A stretch of DNA of 64,000 nucleotides from JANLTP01 sp031363055 (GTDB lineage Bacteria; Pseudomonadota; Gammaproteobacteria; Burkholderiales; Burkholderiaceae_E): positions 1 to 64,000 of the forward strand of contig JANLTP010000154.1 of NCBI GenBank assembly GCA_031363055.1, given 5' to 3'. Of this stretch, positions 44,101-52,927 are shown in pieces. The notes under the pieces are model-generated. The model saw nothing but the letters and a program-made list of their open reading frames with translations, had not been told where the DNA came from and searched no databases. Position numbers and translations under genes: made by a program. Position 1 is the stretch's first letter. Every line of letters starts with the position of its first letter.

Positions 44101-44832
44101 GCGCGCGACTACATCCTGGTCGCTTCACTCTCGAAGTTTCACCTCCCATTTCCGCTGGCGCTGCTGCTGTCGTTCGGGCTCGTGGCGGCCGCCAGCGTGG
44201 TGCTGGAAAAGTTTCTCTACTCGCGCCTGTACGGCAGCGCCGAACTCTCGCAGGTGTTGTTTACGATCGGCCTCATTTTCATGTCGGTGGCAGTGGCGCG
44301 GCTCATTTTCGGCACCTTGCAGCAGCCGGTTTTGTTACCGGACTATCTGAAGGGCCAGTTCGCGCTGTTCGGCCGCAACTTCCCGGCCTACCGGGTGTTC
44401 CTGATCGCCTCTTCCGCACTGATGATCGCAGCCCTGTGGTTCGGCATCGAGCGCACCTTGTGGGGTGCGATGGTCCGTGCGGCGGTTGACAACCGCGCCA
44501 TGGCGCAGTCGATCGGCATCAACACCAAGCGCCTGTTCACGATGACCTTCGCCATCGGCAGCGGCCTGGCCGGACTGGGCGGCGCGCTCGGTGCCGATAT
44601 CGTCGCGATCCAGCCGACCTATCCGTTCGCGCAGCTTGTGTATTTTCTCATCGTCGTGTCGGTCGGCGGGCTGGGAAGCCTGCGCGGGCCGTTTGTCGCG
44701 GCATTGTTGATCGGCGTCACCGACACGGCCTGCAAATACTGGCTGCCGCAGTTCGGCGCGTTCTTCATCTACGCCGCGACCATCGGCATTTTGCTCTGGC
44801 GCCCGCAAGGGCTATTCGGGAAGCGCGCATGA
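44101..44832 (+). pseudogene. LivH-type ABC permease, N-terminal part missing
   Basis: About 240 residues of a branched-chain amino-acid ABC permease, from LPFPLALLLSFGLVAAAS to the C-terminus (WRPQGLFGKRA). The usual first 60-80 residues, including the MAHGE-like block, are absent, and the reading frame starts abruptly at about 44101 where the binding-protein gene ends, offset by one frame. The GTG at 44182 could start a shortened product. Overlaps livM by four bases, so the operon structure downstream is intact. Confidence 0.85.
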
Positions 44833-45815
44833 AGTATCCGGTCGGCTACAACGCGGATGCACGCTTGCGCTGGACCGAGGCCCTGCCCTGGGTGTTGGCG
44901 GTGGCGGTGTTCTTTCTGTTGCCCGACTACCTGTCGATGGGCACGCGCTTGCTCACCTATATCCTGTTCGCGCTCTCGCTCGATCTGATCCTCGGCTACG
45001 CGGGCATCATCACGCTCGGCCATGCGGCGTTCTTCGGTGTCGGCGCGTATGCAGCGGGCATCGTCTCGGTGAAACTCGGTATCACCGACCCGTTTCTTCA
45101 GTTGCTCGTCAGCGCCTTGGCGGCCGGGCTGCTGGGCGCGCTCACTGGCGCAGTGGTGTTGCGTACCCATGGCCTCACTCAATTGATGCTCACGCTCGCC
45201 GTGGCCGCCGTGTGCCTCGAGATCGCCAACAAGGCGACCGACCTGACCGGTGGCGCCGATGGCTTGTCCGGCATCGTGGTCGCGCCGATCCTTGGCCTAT
45301 TCAAGTTCGATCTGTATGGCAAGACCGGCTATTGGTGGTGTCTGCTGATTCTGCTGATGTGCTGGTATTTCGTGCGTCGGCTCATCTACTCACCGTTCGG
45401 CGCGAGCCTTGGCGGCATTCGCGAGAACCGCTTGCGCATGGAGGCGATCGGAGCGCCGGTCTACGCGCGATTGGTCATCGTATACACCCTCTCCGCCGTC
45501 ATGGCCGGGCTGGCCGGCGGCTTGCTCGCGCAAACGAACCAGGTGGTCGGGCTGAACGTGCTCGGCTTCGAGCCTTCGGGTGAGCTGATGGTGATGCTGA
45601 TTCTTGGCGGCGTCGGAAGGCTGTATGGCGCATTCGTCGGACCGCTGGTATTCCTGGTGGCGCAGGACTATCTGTCCAAGCAGTTTCCCGAATACTGGTT
45701 CTTCGGCATCGGTTTGATGCTGGTGGTGGTGGTGCTGTTCGCACCGGGCGGAATTCTCAGCCTGTTCGACCGGCCCGGTGAATCGAAGCGCGCGTCGAAG
45801 GCAGCATCGGCATGA
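44829..45815 (+). CDS. livM: Branched-chain amino-acid type ABC permease LivM
   Basis: 328 residues, about eight to ten membrane helices, with the permease loop GYAGIITLGHAAFFGVGAY and the coupling motif IRENRLRMEAIG. ATG overlaps the end of the LivH remnant (ATGA). It appears intact but would have no partner permease or binding protein from this operon. Confidence 0.9.
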   Translation: MKYPVGYNADARLRWTEALPWVLAVAVFFLLPDYLSMGTRLLTYILFALSLDLILGYAGIITLGHAAFFGVGAYAAGIVSVKLGITDPFLQLLVSALAAGLLGALTGAVVLRTHGLTQLMLTLAVAAVCLEIANKATDLTGGADGLSGIVVAPILGLFKFDLYGKTGYWWCLLILLMCWYFVRRLIYSPFGASLGGIRENRLRMEAIGAPVYARLVIVYTLSAVMAGLAGGLLAQTNQVVGLNVLGFEPSGELMVMLILGGVGRLYGAFVGPLVFLVAQDYLSKQFPEYWFFGIGLMLVVVVLFAPGGILSLFDRPGESKRASKAASA

Positions 45816-46561
45816 GCGCGGTCCTGCAAACCAGAAAATTGTGCAAGAGCTTCGGTGCGCTCACCGTAGCCGCCAATATCGACTTCGCGCTCGAGCCGGG
45901 CGCGCGTCATGCACTCATCGGTCCGAACGGCGCGGGCAAGACCACCTTCGTGAATTTACTCACGGGTCGACTCGAACCCTCGTCGGGCACAGTCATGCTG
46001 GCCGGCGAAGATGTGACTGCTCTGCCGCAGGCCGCTCGTGTAAAGCGTGGCCTCGGACGGACATTCCAGATCAACACGCTGTTCGGCGACATGAGCGTGC
46101 TCGATAACGTCGCGCTCGGCGTCGCTGAACGGCGTGGCGGCGCTGGCCGCTGGTGGCGGCCGGCCAGCGCAAATGCGGACTTGCGCAATGAAGCACTCGA
46201 ATTGCTCGCGTCGCTGGGCATCGCCGACGACGCACCGTTGCGTGTGCTCGATCTGCCCTATGGAAAACAGCGACTGGTCGAGATCGCGATTGCGCTCGGG
46301 CTGCGACCGAAGGTGTTGCTGCTCGATGAACCCGCCGCCGGAGTCCCAAAGGTTGAGTCGGAGAAAATTCTCGAAGCGCTGGGCAAGTTGCCGGTCGAGA
46401 TCGCCATCCTGATCATCGAACATGACATGGATCTGGTGTTTCGCTTCGCCAAGCGCATCACCGTACTTGTGCAGGGCGAGTTGCTTTGCGAAGGGTCACC
46501 GGCTGAGATCGAAGCCAATCCGAGGGTTCGCGAAGTCTACCTGGGCGAAGCGCATGAGTGA
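45812..46561 (+). CDS. livG: Branched-chain amino-acid type ABC ATPase LivG
   Basis: 249 residues. Walker A GPNGAGKTTF, signature region DLPYGKQRLVEIA, Walker B LLLDEPAAGV, switch His in IIEHDMD. The signature LSGGQ is in the degenerate form usual for LivG. ATG overlaps livM by four bases. Confidence 0.92.
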   Translation: MSAVLQTRKLCKSFGALTVAANIDFALEPGARHALIGPNGAGKTTFVNLLTGRLEPSSGTVMLAGEDVTALPQAARVKRGLGRTFQINTLFGDMSVLDNVALGVAERRGGAGRWWRPASANADLRNEALELLASLGIADDAPLRVLDLPYGKQRLVEIAIALGLRPKVLLLDEPAAGVPKVESEKILEALGKLPVEIAILIIEHDMDLVFRFAKRITVLVQGELLCEGSPAEIEANPRVREVYLGEAHE

Positions 46562-47300
46562 GGTTCGCGCAAACGGCGCTTCGAAGGCCGAGACGACAGC
46601 GCGTGCCGGGCTCGAAGTCGTGTCCTTACGCACCGGCTACGGGCCGACCATCGTGCTCGAGGACATCAGCTTTAGCCTGCCCGAACGAGGCGCGCTGGCC
46701 GTACTCGGCCGCAATGGCGTGGGCAAGACGACGCTGCTGGCGAGCATCATGGGCCACAGCACGTTCCACTCGGGCAGCATTTCGTTCAAGGGACAGCGGA
46801 TCGAAGCGATGCCGGTGCATGAACGCTCGCGCCTGGGCATTGGTTACGTGCCGCAGACGCGCGATATTTTTCCGTCACTGACGATCGAAGAAAATCTCGC
46901 TGTCGCGGCGCGACCCGGGCGTTGGCCGATGGCGCGCGTCTACGTACTTTTTCCGCGCCTGGCCGAGCGGCGCAGCCACATGGGCAATCAGATCTCGGGT
47001 GGCGAGCAGCAGATGCTGTCGATCGGGCGCGCGTTGATGGGCGATCCGTCGTTGCTGCTGCTCGATGAGCCGCTCGAGGGGCTGGCGCCGATCATTGTTC
47101 AGTCGCTGCTCGAGAGCATCGGGCGGTTGATCCGCGAGGAGGCGTTGACGGTGATTCTGGTCGAGCAATCGGCCAAGCTGGCGTTGCAGGTGACGCAGAC
47201 GGCGCTGGTGCTGAACCGGGGGCGGATTGCGTATTCGGGGAGCAGCGCTGAGTTGCTGGCGGATCCGGAGCGATTGAGTGCGCTGGTGATGGCGGGTTGA
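46554..47300 (+). CDS. livF: Branched-chain amino-acid type ABC ATPase LivF
   Basis: 248 residues, with Walker A GRNGVGKTTL, signature ISGGEQQML, Walker B LLLDEPLEGLAP and VEQSAKLAL H-loop variant (Gln/Ser in place of the usual histidine context). ATG at 46554 overlaps livG by eight bases; the longer frame to 46422 is an artefact of livG. Last intact gene of the operon before the remnant zone. Confidence 0.92.
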   Translation: MSEVRANGASKAETTARAGLEVVSLRTGYGPTIVLEDISFSLPERGALAVLGRNGVGKTTLLASIMGHSTFHSGSISFKGQRIEAMPVHERSRLGIGYVPQTRDIFPSLTIEENLAVAARPGRWPMARVYVLFPRLAERRSHMGNQISGGEQQMLSIGRALMGDPSLLLLDEPLEGLAPIIVQSLLESIGRLIREEALTVILVEQSAKLALQVTQTALVLNRGRIAYSGSSAELLADPERLSALVMAG

Positions 47301-47480
47301 TCAGACCGTACCGCGCGTCGCCCCGACGTCCGTATCAATTGTTTCTGCAAAGCATCCAATCCCGCTTTCGCGAGTTGGTGCGCCGCGTCCGCAAGGAAGG
47401 TCCGCAACACGTCACTGTGCATGGACGCGACGAGGCTGTGGTTCTGTCCGCGCAGGACTATCGCCGCCTGCGCGGAGCCG
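47297..47480 (+). pseudogene. Phd/YefM-type antitoxin remnant
   Basis: The frame contains a 46-residue stretch QSRFRELVRRVRKEGPQHVT and DEAVVLSAQDYRRLRG, clearly the core of a Phd/YefM antitoxin. The N-terminus is degraded (no clean start; the nearest is TTG 47297) and it runs out of frame into the adjoining PIN-domain toxin at about 47480. Confidence 0.7.
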
Positions 47481-47484
47481 CGGA

Positions 47485-47713
47485 TGGCTGCTCGACACCA
47501 ATATCCTGTCCGAGCTGCGCAAGCCGCGGCTGTTGGCAAAAGGGACGATTTGGCTGGCTCAGGAGCCGCTCGAGCGGTTGTATGTCTCGAGCGTGACCAT
47601 GGCCGAAATTCGGTTTGACATTGAGCGCGCGCCAGACCCCGCGTAGCGGGTGGAATTGGTTGAGTGGCTGGAGCAAGGGTTACGACCGATGTTTGAGCAA
47701 CGCGTGCTGCCTC
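47485..47713 (+). pseudogene. VapC-type PIN-domain toxin remnant
   Basis: In frame with 47485 the translation reads WLLDTNILSELRKPRLLAKG and WLAQEPLERLYVSSVTMAEIR, the start and middle of a PIN-domain ribonuclease with its first catalytic Asp (LLDTN) and Glu. A TAG at 47644-47646 interrupts it, and after about EQRVLP it is cut by an IS91-family fragment. Forms a dead toxin-antitoxin pair with the upstream antitoxin remnant. Confidence 0.72.
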
Positions 47714-48045
47714 GGGTGCAGTCGCGGGCGCGGCACCAGTGCCGCCAGGCGTTGCATGAACTCCAGGTGCGACATCACCCGATGCGTCGTACCATCGCGC
47801 CAGGGTGCCTTGAGCTTGAGCACCACTTGGTGGCCTGCCCCGTTGCACCGCACCCGTTCGTTGGCTAATGCTGGGCGGGTGATGTAACGGCACAGTCGCT
47901 CCAAGGAATCATGCTCATGCGCCGCGCCGTTTGCAGGAGAACGCCACCAGCTCGTCGTGACCGCACTCGCCGCAGCGCAGCCGCAAAAACCCGTGGGCCA
48001 GAATGCCGCATCCGAGAAACGCGGCAAATTCATCCCGAACGAACC
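47714..48045 (-). mobile_element. IS91-family transposase remnant with internal deletion
   Basis: On the minus strand, 48045-47920 encode FVRDEFAAFLGCGILAHGF and GHDELVAFSCKRRGA, part of the N-terminal zinc region, then the frame jumps and 47925-47717 encode LERLCRYITRPALANERV, APWRDGTTHRVM and EFMQRLAALVPRPRLH, the C-terminal part of the Y2-type transposase. The catalytic middle part is missing. No ends or target duplications are seen. Confidence 0.75.
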
Positions 48046-48047
48046 GA

Positions 48048-48190
48048 GGGCTTGCCGCCACACCGCTCATCGTGCTCGTTCCGGCGGACAGTTCGATCAA
48101 GTCGTTTGCCGATCTGGTTGCGCAGTCCAAAGCGAAACCCGACGAACTCGCGCTGGGTCACTTCAACGCCTCGACGCGGTTTTCTGGTCG
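48048..48190 (+). pseudogene. Bug-family binding protein fragment
   Basis: About 45 residues (TPLIVLVPADSSIKSFADLV, then AQSKAKPDELALGHFNAST) match the middle of Bug/TctC proteins. No start, signal peptide or C-terminal part is present. Confidence 0.65.
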
Positions 48191-48230
48191 ATGAAAGTGA
48201 GCAGTGGGCGGCCGTCCAATTAGGGGAGCC

Positions 48231-48512
48231 GTGACGGATAAAATCAGCATCGCTCTTCCCCCTGAGATGGTAGCGATACTTCGGCAGGCTGTTGATACCG
48301 GCGAATACGCGTCCAGCAGTGAAGTCGTGCGCGACGCGCTACGCGATTGGACGCACAAGCGGCGGTTGCGCGAGCAAGGTGTCGCCGAATTGCGGCAGGT
48401 GTGGCAAGCCGCTTTGCGCACTACGACGCCGGGCGTCAGCGCTGACGATGTGATTAGCCGACTTGAGCGCAAGTACCAGGCCATCGCCGATGCTGAAGGC
48501 GCGGCAGACTGA
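48231..48512 (+). CDS. parD: ParD-type antitoxin
   Basis: 93 residues with an N-terminal ribbon-helix-helix (KISIALPPEMVAILRQAVDT, SSSEVVRDALRDW) typical of ParD antitoxins, and a C-terminal toxin-binding tail. GTG at 48231 with GGGGAG upstream. It overlaps the truncated toxin gene by one base, so it survives without a working partner. Confidence 0.82.
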   Translation: MTDKISIALPPEMVAILRQAVDTGEYASSSEVVRDALRDWTHKRRLREQGVAELRQVWQAALRTTTPGVSADDVISRLERKYQAIADAEGAAD

Positions 48513-48631
48513 TGCAATTGGAGCTTTCAGATTTTGTCGAAGGCGATCTGGACGAGATCGCCGCCTACATCGCCGAGGACAGTTCCCGACGGGCGATTTT
48601 CTTCCCCTTGCCCAGCTTGTGCGTCATATAG
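48512..48631 (+). pseudogene. Truncated ParE-type toxin
   Basis: 39 residues beginning MQLELSDFVEGDLDEIAAYI, the opening of a RelE/ParE toxin, where about 95-100 are normal. After SSRRAI the sequence departs from the family and stops at 48629-48631, consistent with loss of the 3' two thirds of the gene. Confidence 0.72.
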
Positions 48632-48754
48632 CAAAAGCCTAATTTTGGGGGCGCTTAATTACGATAATGGAAGATTCGGGGATTGCACCCCGTATTTCCA
48701 GAGACTACTATAAAAGTGGTTCGGACTCTGCATTTGAACCGACTGGAGGAAATG

Positions 48755-50041
48755 ATGAATCTACGTGTTTGCGCCGCGCTCGCTTCCCTGGCGGCAACCG
48801 TCGCGATGCTGCTTTCAGCGTCGCCCGCTGGAGCCGCTGGTTCTCTTGGATATCCGCGTGGTACACCAGTGGGTAGCTTTGGGGGAATTTCCTACATCCA
48901 ATACGATGGTCTGTTCAGCGGCCATACGTCCACCGGAACCTATCGAGTACCGTATCGGATCACCGCTCCCGCACAGACCAATCGCGGGAACCGGACCGTT
49001 CTGGTAGAACCGCCGCACTTCGCTATCGGGCTCGGCGCGCTGAACGTTTATCTGCGACGAGACCTCCTTTTTCCGCTCGGGTTCACGCACGCCGGTGTCG
49101 GTTGGAGCACCACGTCCTTCGGGGTCGGCTTTGATAAGCGCATTCTTGATCCGACGGTACCGGGCGTATTCATCAATGGTGGCGTACTTGAGGAAAACGG
49201 GCGTACCGACGAAGAGATTATCGTCGACTTTGCCAGCGCGCTAGCGGTCGACGGGAACGCCCAGGCGATACTCGGCAGGGTAGCACGGCGCTATCTCACC
49301 GGCCTCTCGGATAGTTCCGATACCGTTCTGCGTCTAGTAACGTCGGGACAGGCTGCACGGTTGTTCGATTTCGCGCTGCCGTTCACCGCCTCGGGATTCG
49401 ATCCTCAGACGGCCCTTGTCGCCGGTCGTTACGATGGCAAGCTAATCGTCGTCGATTCGGAAATCGACGATCCTGCGGGTCTTATCGACAGGGGCGTCGC
49501 CCCGCGCCAGTACCGTTTCTATTCCGTTGCGGGGACCCCGCACAGACCCGACCCCTTGGATTCACCATCGATCGCGAACGGGTCGACTCCGGCCACTTAC
49601 GTTGCGGCGCTGCGTGCGCACTTTCTTCAGGGTCACCGCTGGGTCGAGCACGGCACACCGCCGCCACCAAGTACGCGACTTCGGATGGATCAAGTTGGCG
49701 CGCTCGTCCGCGATCCGAATGGCAATGCGATCTCGGTTGACGCCCGCCGGCGCGTGCCGCGCTTGCCGTACGTCGAGCTCGGCGAGGCACGGTTCATTTC
49801 GGACTTCATCGGCAGCTTCGACAACGTGAAGTCGATCCAGGCGCTGGGCTTCCACAACCATCATCAGTACCTGAAAGAATTCGTCGACAAGGTGGCCGAC
49901 TACGTCGAGGCCGGATATATGCTCGACGAAGACGCAGCCGCGATGCGCAAACGCGCGGCGCTGTGCCCGCCGCTGACGTTCACCGAAACCTACCGCGATC
50001 ACTACGACGCGTTTGTCGCGTCTGTGCCCTGCCGCCGCTAA
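48755..50041 (+). CDS. Secreted alpha/beta-hydrolase domain protein
   Basis: About 428 residues. An N-terminal signal peptide (MNLRVCAALASLAATVAMLL, cleaved after SPAGA), then an alpha/beta-hydrolase domain of the large uncharacterised type (TGTYRVPYRITAPA, VGWSTTSFGVGF, a GLSDSSD nucleophile elbow, and a FTETYRDHYDAFVA end). Strong GGAGG before two ATGs; the second (48755) has better spacing. IS91-type fragments lie on both sides, which hints at mobile origin. Substrate unknown. Confidence 0.78.
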   Translation: MNLRVCAALASLAATVAMLLSASPAGAAGSLGYPRGTPVGSFGGISYIQYDGLFSGHTSTGTYRVPYRITAPAQTNRGNRTVLVEPPHFAIGLGALNVYLRRDLLFPLGFTHAGVGWSTTSFGVGFDKRILDPTVPGVFINGGVLEENGRTDEEIIVDFASALAVDGNAQAILGRVARRYLTGLSDSSDTVLRLVTSGQAARLFDFALPFTASGFDPQTALVAGRYDGKLIVVDSEIDDPAGLIDRGVAPRQYRFYSVAGTPHRPDPLDSPSIANGSTPATYVAALRAHFLQGHRWVEHGTPPPPSTRLRMDQVGALVRDPNGNAISVDARRRVPRLPYVELGEARFISDFIGSFDNVKSIQALGFHNHHQYLKEFVDKVADYVEAGYMLDEDAAAMRKRAALCPPLTFTETYRDHYDAFVASVPCRR

Positions 50042-50057
50042 AAGCGGTAGCAACCCG

Positions 50058-50180
50058 CTACAGCACCCGATGCGTGGTGCCGTCGCGCCAGGAAGTCTCG
50101 AGCGTCAGCACCACTGGGTCAGCCGCGTTGCACCGCAACCGTTCGTTGGCCAGCGCCGGGCGGGCGATGTAACGACAATC
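50058..50180 (-). mobile_element. Second IS91-family transposase C-terminal fragment
   Basis: Minus-strand translation gives CRYIARPALANERLRCNAA, then VVLTLETSWRDGTTHRVL and a stop, about 40 residues that align with 47770-47900 on the same strand at roughly three quarters identity. It is a diverged, separate copy of the same transposase tail. Confidence 0.72.
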
Positions 50181-50474
50181 GAGACCGTGGGCTTCATGGC
50201 GACCACCGTTGGGTACGCAAGTCTGGGTCTGTCATTTACTGCGGCATTGACCTGGCGTTGGCGCGCTCATTTGTGGAGTGTCGACGAACACGCCGAAACG
50301 GCTGACCGCTCGCGATGATCAGTCCTCGCACGCAATTGGCAAAGGTTGCCGACCAGGCGATGAATCCGCCGTCGGTCGGATCGACGCTCGAACCGGACGA
50401 TACCAAGGGGCAAAATAAATCGCGCACCTGGGTCTCACTCGCTGGTCTCACTATCGATCTGATTGGAATTCGAA
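50181..50474. other. Region without recognisable gene after the IS91 scrap
   Basis: About 290 bases with short open frames on both strands but no frame matching a known family. A plus-strand stretch (FMATTVGYASLGLSFTAALT, about 50195-50255) has a hydrophobic look and might be a leftover membrane-protein end. No hairpins of note. Confidence 0.4.
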
Positions 50475-51140
50475 ATGCAGAACCAAGCAAGTCGTCGCAT
50501 CCTCCAAAGCGTAGCCCTATTGCTTGGAGTATTTTTTCTTGCCGCTCAGTGGGGATGCTCGCACACCGTGCTCGTACCCGTGGCGCCACGCATGGACCTG
50601 AAGAGTTACGGGACGATCGGAATGGTCGAGTTCGCCTCGAACTCCGACCCGTCACTGAACAACTATGCGACACAGCAGTTTCAGGAATCCGTCCAGGAGG
50701 CCTATCCGGGAACGCCGATCCTCGAATTAGGCAACCGCGCGGCGGTACTCTCGGCGGTCGGCGCCACGCGGTTGGACGCGGATGCGATCAACAAGATCGG
50801 CAAGAAGTACGGCGTAAAGGCGGTCCTTTTTGGGGAAATCGTCTATTCCCAGCCAAGGACCGACATCAAGGTCACCAATGTCAGCAAGCTCGAGGGCGGG
50901 ATACGCACGGAACTTAGAGGTGACATGTCCGTCAAACTGATGGAGACTCAATCGGGGGCCAGCGTCTGGGGCAGCTCGGCTTGGGCGAGACGCCAGATCA
51001 GCAATTTCAGTCTATCGAGCCAGTACGGCGTGAGTGCCACTGTGAGAGATTCCGATCCGCGCAAAGAGATGGTCCCCGCGCTGATCGTTCATCTCACTGA
51101 TGACTTTCGTCCAAAGTATGTGTACCGGCCAGCCCAATAG
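50475..51140 (+). CDS. Putative envelope lipoprotein, function unknown
   Basis: 221 residues. An N-terminal hydrophobic stretch (SVALLLGVFFLAAQWGCSHT) ends at a cysteine that could be lipidated, although QWGC is a weak lipobox. The remainder (DLKSYGTIGMVEFASN, KKYGVKAVLFGEI, GDMSVKLMETQSGASVWGSS) recalls CsgG/LpoB-like periplasmic lipoproteins with a small alpha/beta fold. ATG at 50475. The gene stands alone between remnants and the MDR gene. Confidence 0.7.
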   Translation: MQNQASRRILQSVALLLGVFFLAAQWGCSHTVLVPVAPRMDLKSYGTIGMVEFASNSDPSLNNYATQQFQESVQEAYPGTPILELGNRAAVLSAVGATRLDADAINKIGKKYGVKAVLFGEIVYSQPRTDIKVTNVSKLEGGIRTELRGDMSVKLMETQSGASVWGSSAWARRQISNFSLSSQYGVSATVRDSDPRKEMVPALIVHLTDDFRPKYVYRPAQ

Positions 51141-51163
51141 GTTGCGCTGACCGGTCAAATAGA

Positions 51164-52183
51164 TCAGGTGATCTTAAGCACAATCTTCCCGGTCTGCGCA
51201 AACTTCTCCATCAAGCCGACTGCGGTTCGGATTTCGGCCATCGGATACACCTGATGCACCAGCGGCACAAGCCGGCGCGCGCTGACGAACTCAATCATCG
51301 CAGCAAACTCGGCGGGCGAGCCCATGGTCGTGCCTTGAATGCGCGCCTGCTTGAAGAACAGCTTGGCCATCTCCGGTCCTTGGCTTGCGTTACCCAAGGT
51401 CGCGCCGTAGAACACGTAGCGGCCGCCCATGCGCAGCGTGTCGAGGACGGCGTTCAAGCCGTTGCCGCCGGCACTGTCGATGATCAAATCAAAGCCGCCG
51501 GATTGCTTGCGCAGCTTCGCATAGCATTCCGGGTCGCGGTAATCGCCGCCGCCGATCGCACCGATCGCGCGTGCCTTCGCGAGCTTGTCTTCGCTGCTGC
51601 TGGTCGCCCAGACTTTCGCGCCATGCTGCGCGGCCCAGAGAATCGCAAAGCTGGACGTGCCACTGCCGGCGCCGGTGACGAGCACATTCATGCCGGCGTG
51701 GATGGCGCCCATCGTGACCACCGCGCGCCAGGAGGTCAGGCCGGCCAAGGGCAGGGCGGCGGCCTGATCGAAATCGAGGTGCGCGGGCTTAGGTTGCATG
51801 TCGGTCGCGGGCACGCAGATCGCTTCGGCCAGCGTGCCGGAGTCGGGCATGCCGAGTACGCGGAACGTCGCAGCCGGAAAGGCCGGATCCGCGCCCCATT
51901 CGCGCGCCGGGTAGACGACTACTTCGCGGCCTACAAGTGATGCGTCGCCACCCGGGCCGACCGCATCGACGACGCCAGCGCCGTCAGAACCGATGATGCA
52001 GGGCAACTTCATTCGCGGATACTGGCCGCGGGTCATGAAGAAGTCGCGCCGGTTCAGCGCCGCTGAATGAATGCGCACCCGGACTTCGCCGGTGGCAGGT
52101 TCGGGCGTGGCGACGTCTTGCACGACCAGTTTGTCCAATCCACCGGATTCGGTCAGTACTACGGCTTTCATCAGTTTGCTCAT
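51164..52183 (-). CDS. Zinc-type alcohol dehydrogenase-like / quinone oxidoreductase (MDR)
   Basis: 339 residues, MDR superfamily. The GroES-like N-domain has the block IIGSDGAGVVDAVGPG, where the usual GHE zinc motif is replaced by GSD, so it probably lacks the catalytic zinc and acts as a quinone/enone reductase. The nucleotide site VLVTGAGSGTSSFAILWA (about 167-184) is intact. Minus strand, ends close to the lipoprotein gene (convergent). Confidence 0.85.
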   Translation of the reverse strand: MSKLMKAVVLTESGGLDKLVVQDVATPEPATGEVRVRIHSAALNRRDFFMTRGQYPRMKLPCIIGSDGAGVVDAVGPGGDASLVGREVVVYPAREWGADPAFPAATFRVLGMPDSGTLAEAICVPATDMQPKPAHLDFDQAAALPLAGLTSWRAVVTMGAIHAGMNVLVTGAGSGTSSFAILWAAQHGAKVWATSSSEDKLAKARAIGAIGGGDYRDPECYAKLRKQSGGFDLIIDSAGGNGLNAVLDTLRMGGRYVFYGATLGNASQGPEMAKLFFKQARIQGTTMGSPAEFAAMIEFVSARRLVPLVHQVYPMAEIRTAVGLMEKFAQTGKIVLKIT

Positions 52184-52340
52184 TGCGCTCGATCCATTTC
52201 AACTCACAGTTAAACTCAGAAATCACGACCAGGGACAGGTTGCTCGAAGGTGTTCGTTGCAGCGCTATGTTCGCATACTGTGACCTTGCTTGACGGGCTG
52301 CCCGCCATCGGCGCAAACTAAGCCCTCGGCCCCCTACCGA

Positions 52341-52360
52341 AGATCGATTCAGATCGATTC
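52341..52360 (+). repeat. Perfect 10-bp tandem duplication
   Basis: AGATCGATTC occurs twice head to tail, 27 bases before the chosen ATG of the NTF2-like gene. Confidence 0.85.
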
Positions 52361-52386
52361 AAACAATGACAAGAGGAGAACATCAG

Positions 52387-52857
52387 ATGGCGCACCGCTA
52401 CGTTCGTTTCATTGCAATGTCCATCATTCTGGGTCCACTCGCTGCGGGCAGCGTCGCCGCGCAAAACTGCGCTGGAACCATTACTGCGGAAGAGGCGCTG
52501 CAGGCGGAGTCGGCGCGCTACGCCGCACAGACAAACAATGACTATGCTGCGATGGAGCGCTTGTTTGGCAATGACCTTACCTACAACCACTCATCGGCTG
52601 CGACCGATGACAAGGCCAGCTACATCAACTCGATGCGCTCAGGCGGCGTCAAATACAAGAAGATGGCGCCGAACAGCGACACTAAAACGCGCACCTTCGG
52701 CTGCCTGGCGATCATCACGGGCACGGCTGTCTATGACGTGACGGTGGGTACACAGGATCGAATCATACCGCTGCGCTATACGACCATCTGGGCCAAGCGC
52801 GCGTCCGGACCGGAATTTGTGTCGTGGCAGTCCACCGGCATTCCGCCCAAGCAGTAA
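52387..52857 (+). CDS. Secreted SnoaL/NTF2-like (DUF4440-type) protein
   Basis: 156 residues. Signal peptide (MAHRYVRFIAMSIILGPLAA ending SVAAQ) followed by a small cone-shaped NTF2 domain (EEALQAESARYAAQTNNDYA, FGNDLTYNHSSA, VYDVTVG, YTTIWAKR). Family members bind or isomerise small hydrophobic molecules, and the function here is unknown. ATG 52387 has AGGAGA at proper spacing; 52366 is an alternative. Confidence 0.78.
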   Translation: MAHRYVRFIAMSIILGPLAAGSVAAQNCAGTITAEEALQAESARYAAQTNNDYAAMERLFGNDLTYNHSSAATDDKASYINSMRSGGVKYKKMAPNSDTKTRTFGCLAIITGTAVYDVTVGTQDRIIPLRYTTIWAKRASGPEFVSWQSTGIPPKQ

Positions 52858-52927
52858 CGGCGGTGGCGCCGTTGGCGACCTGGCTGGCGAACCTGTCGCA
52901 CTTTAAACTGACCTGTATTGAGACTTC

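Noticed and set aside
50236..50673. 145-residue minus-strand frame over the start of the lipoprotein gene
   Set aside because: No family match and it overlaps the better-supported lipoprotein frame.
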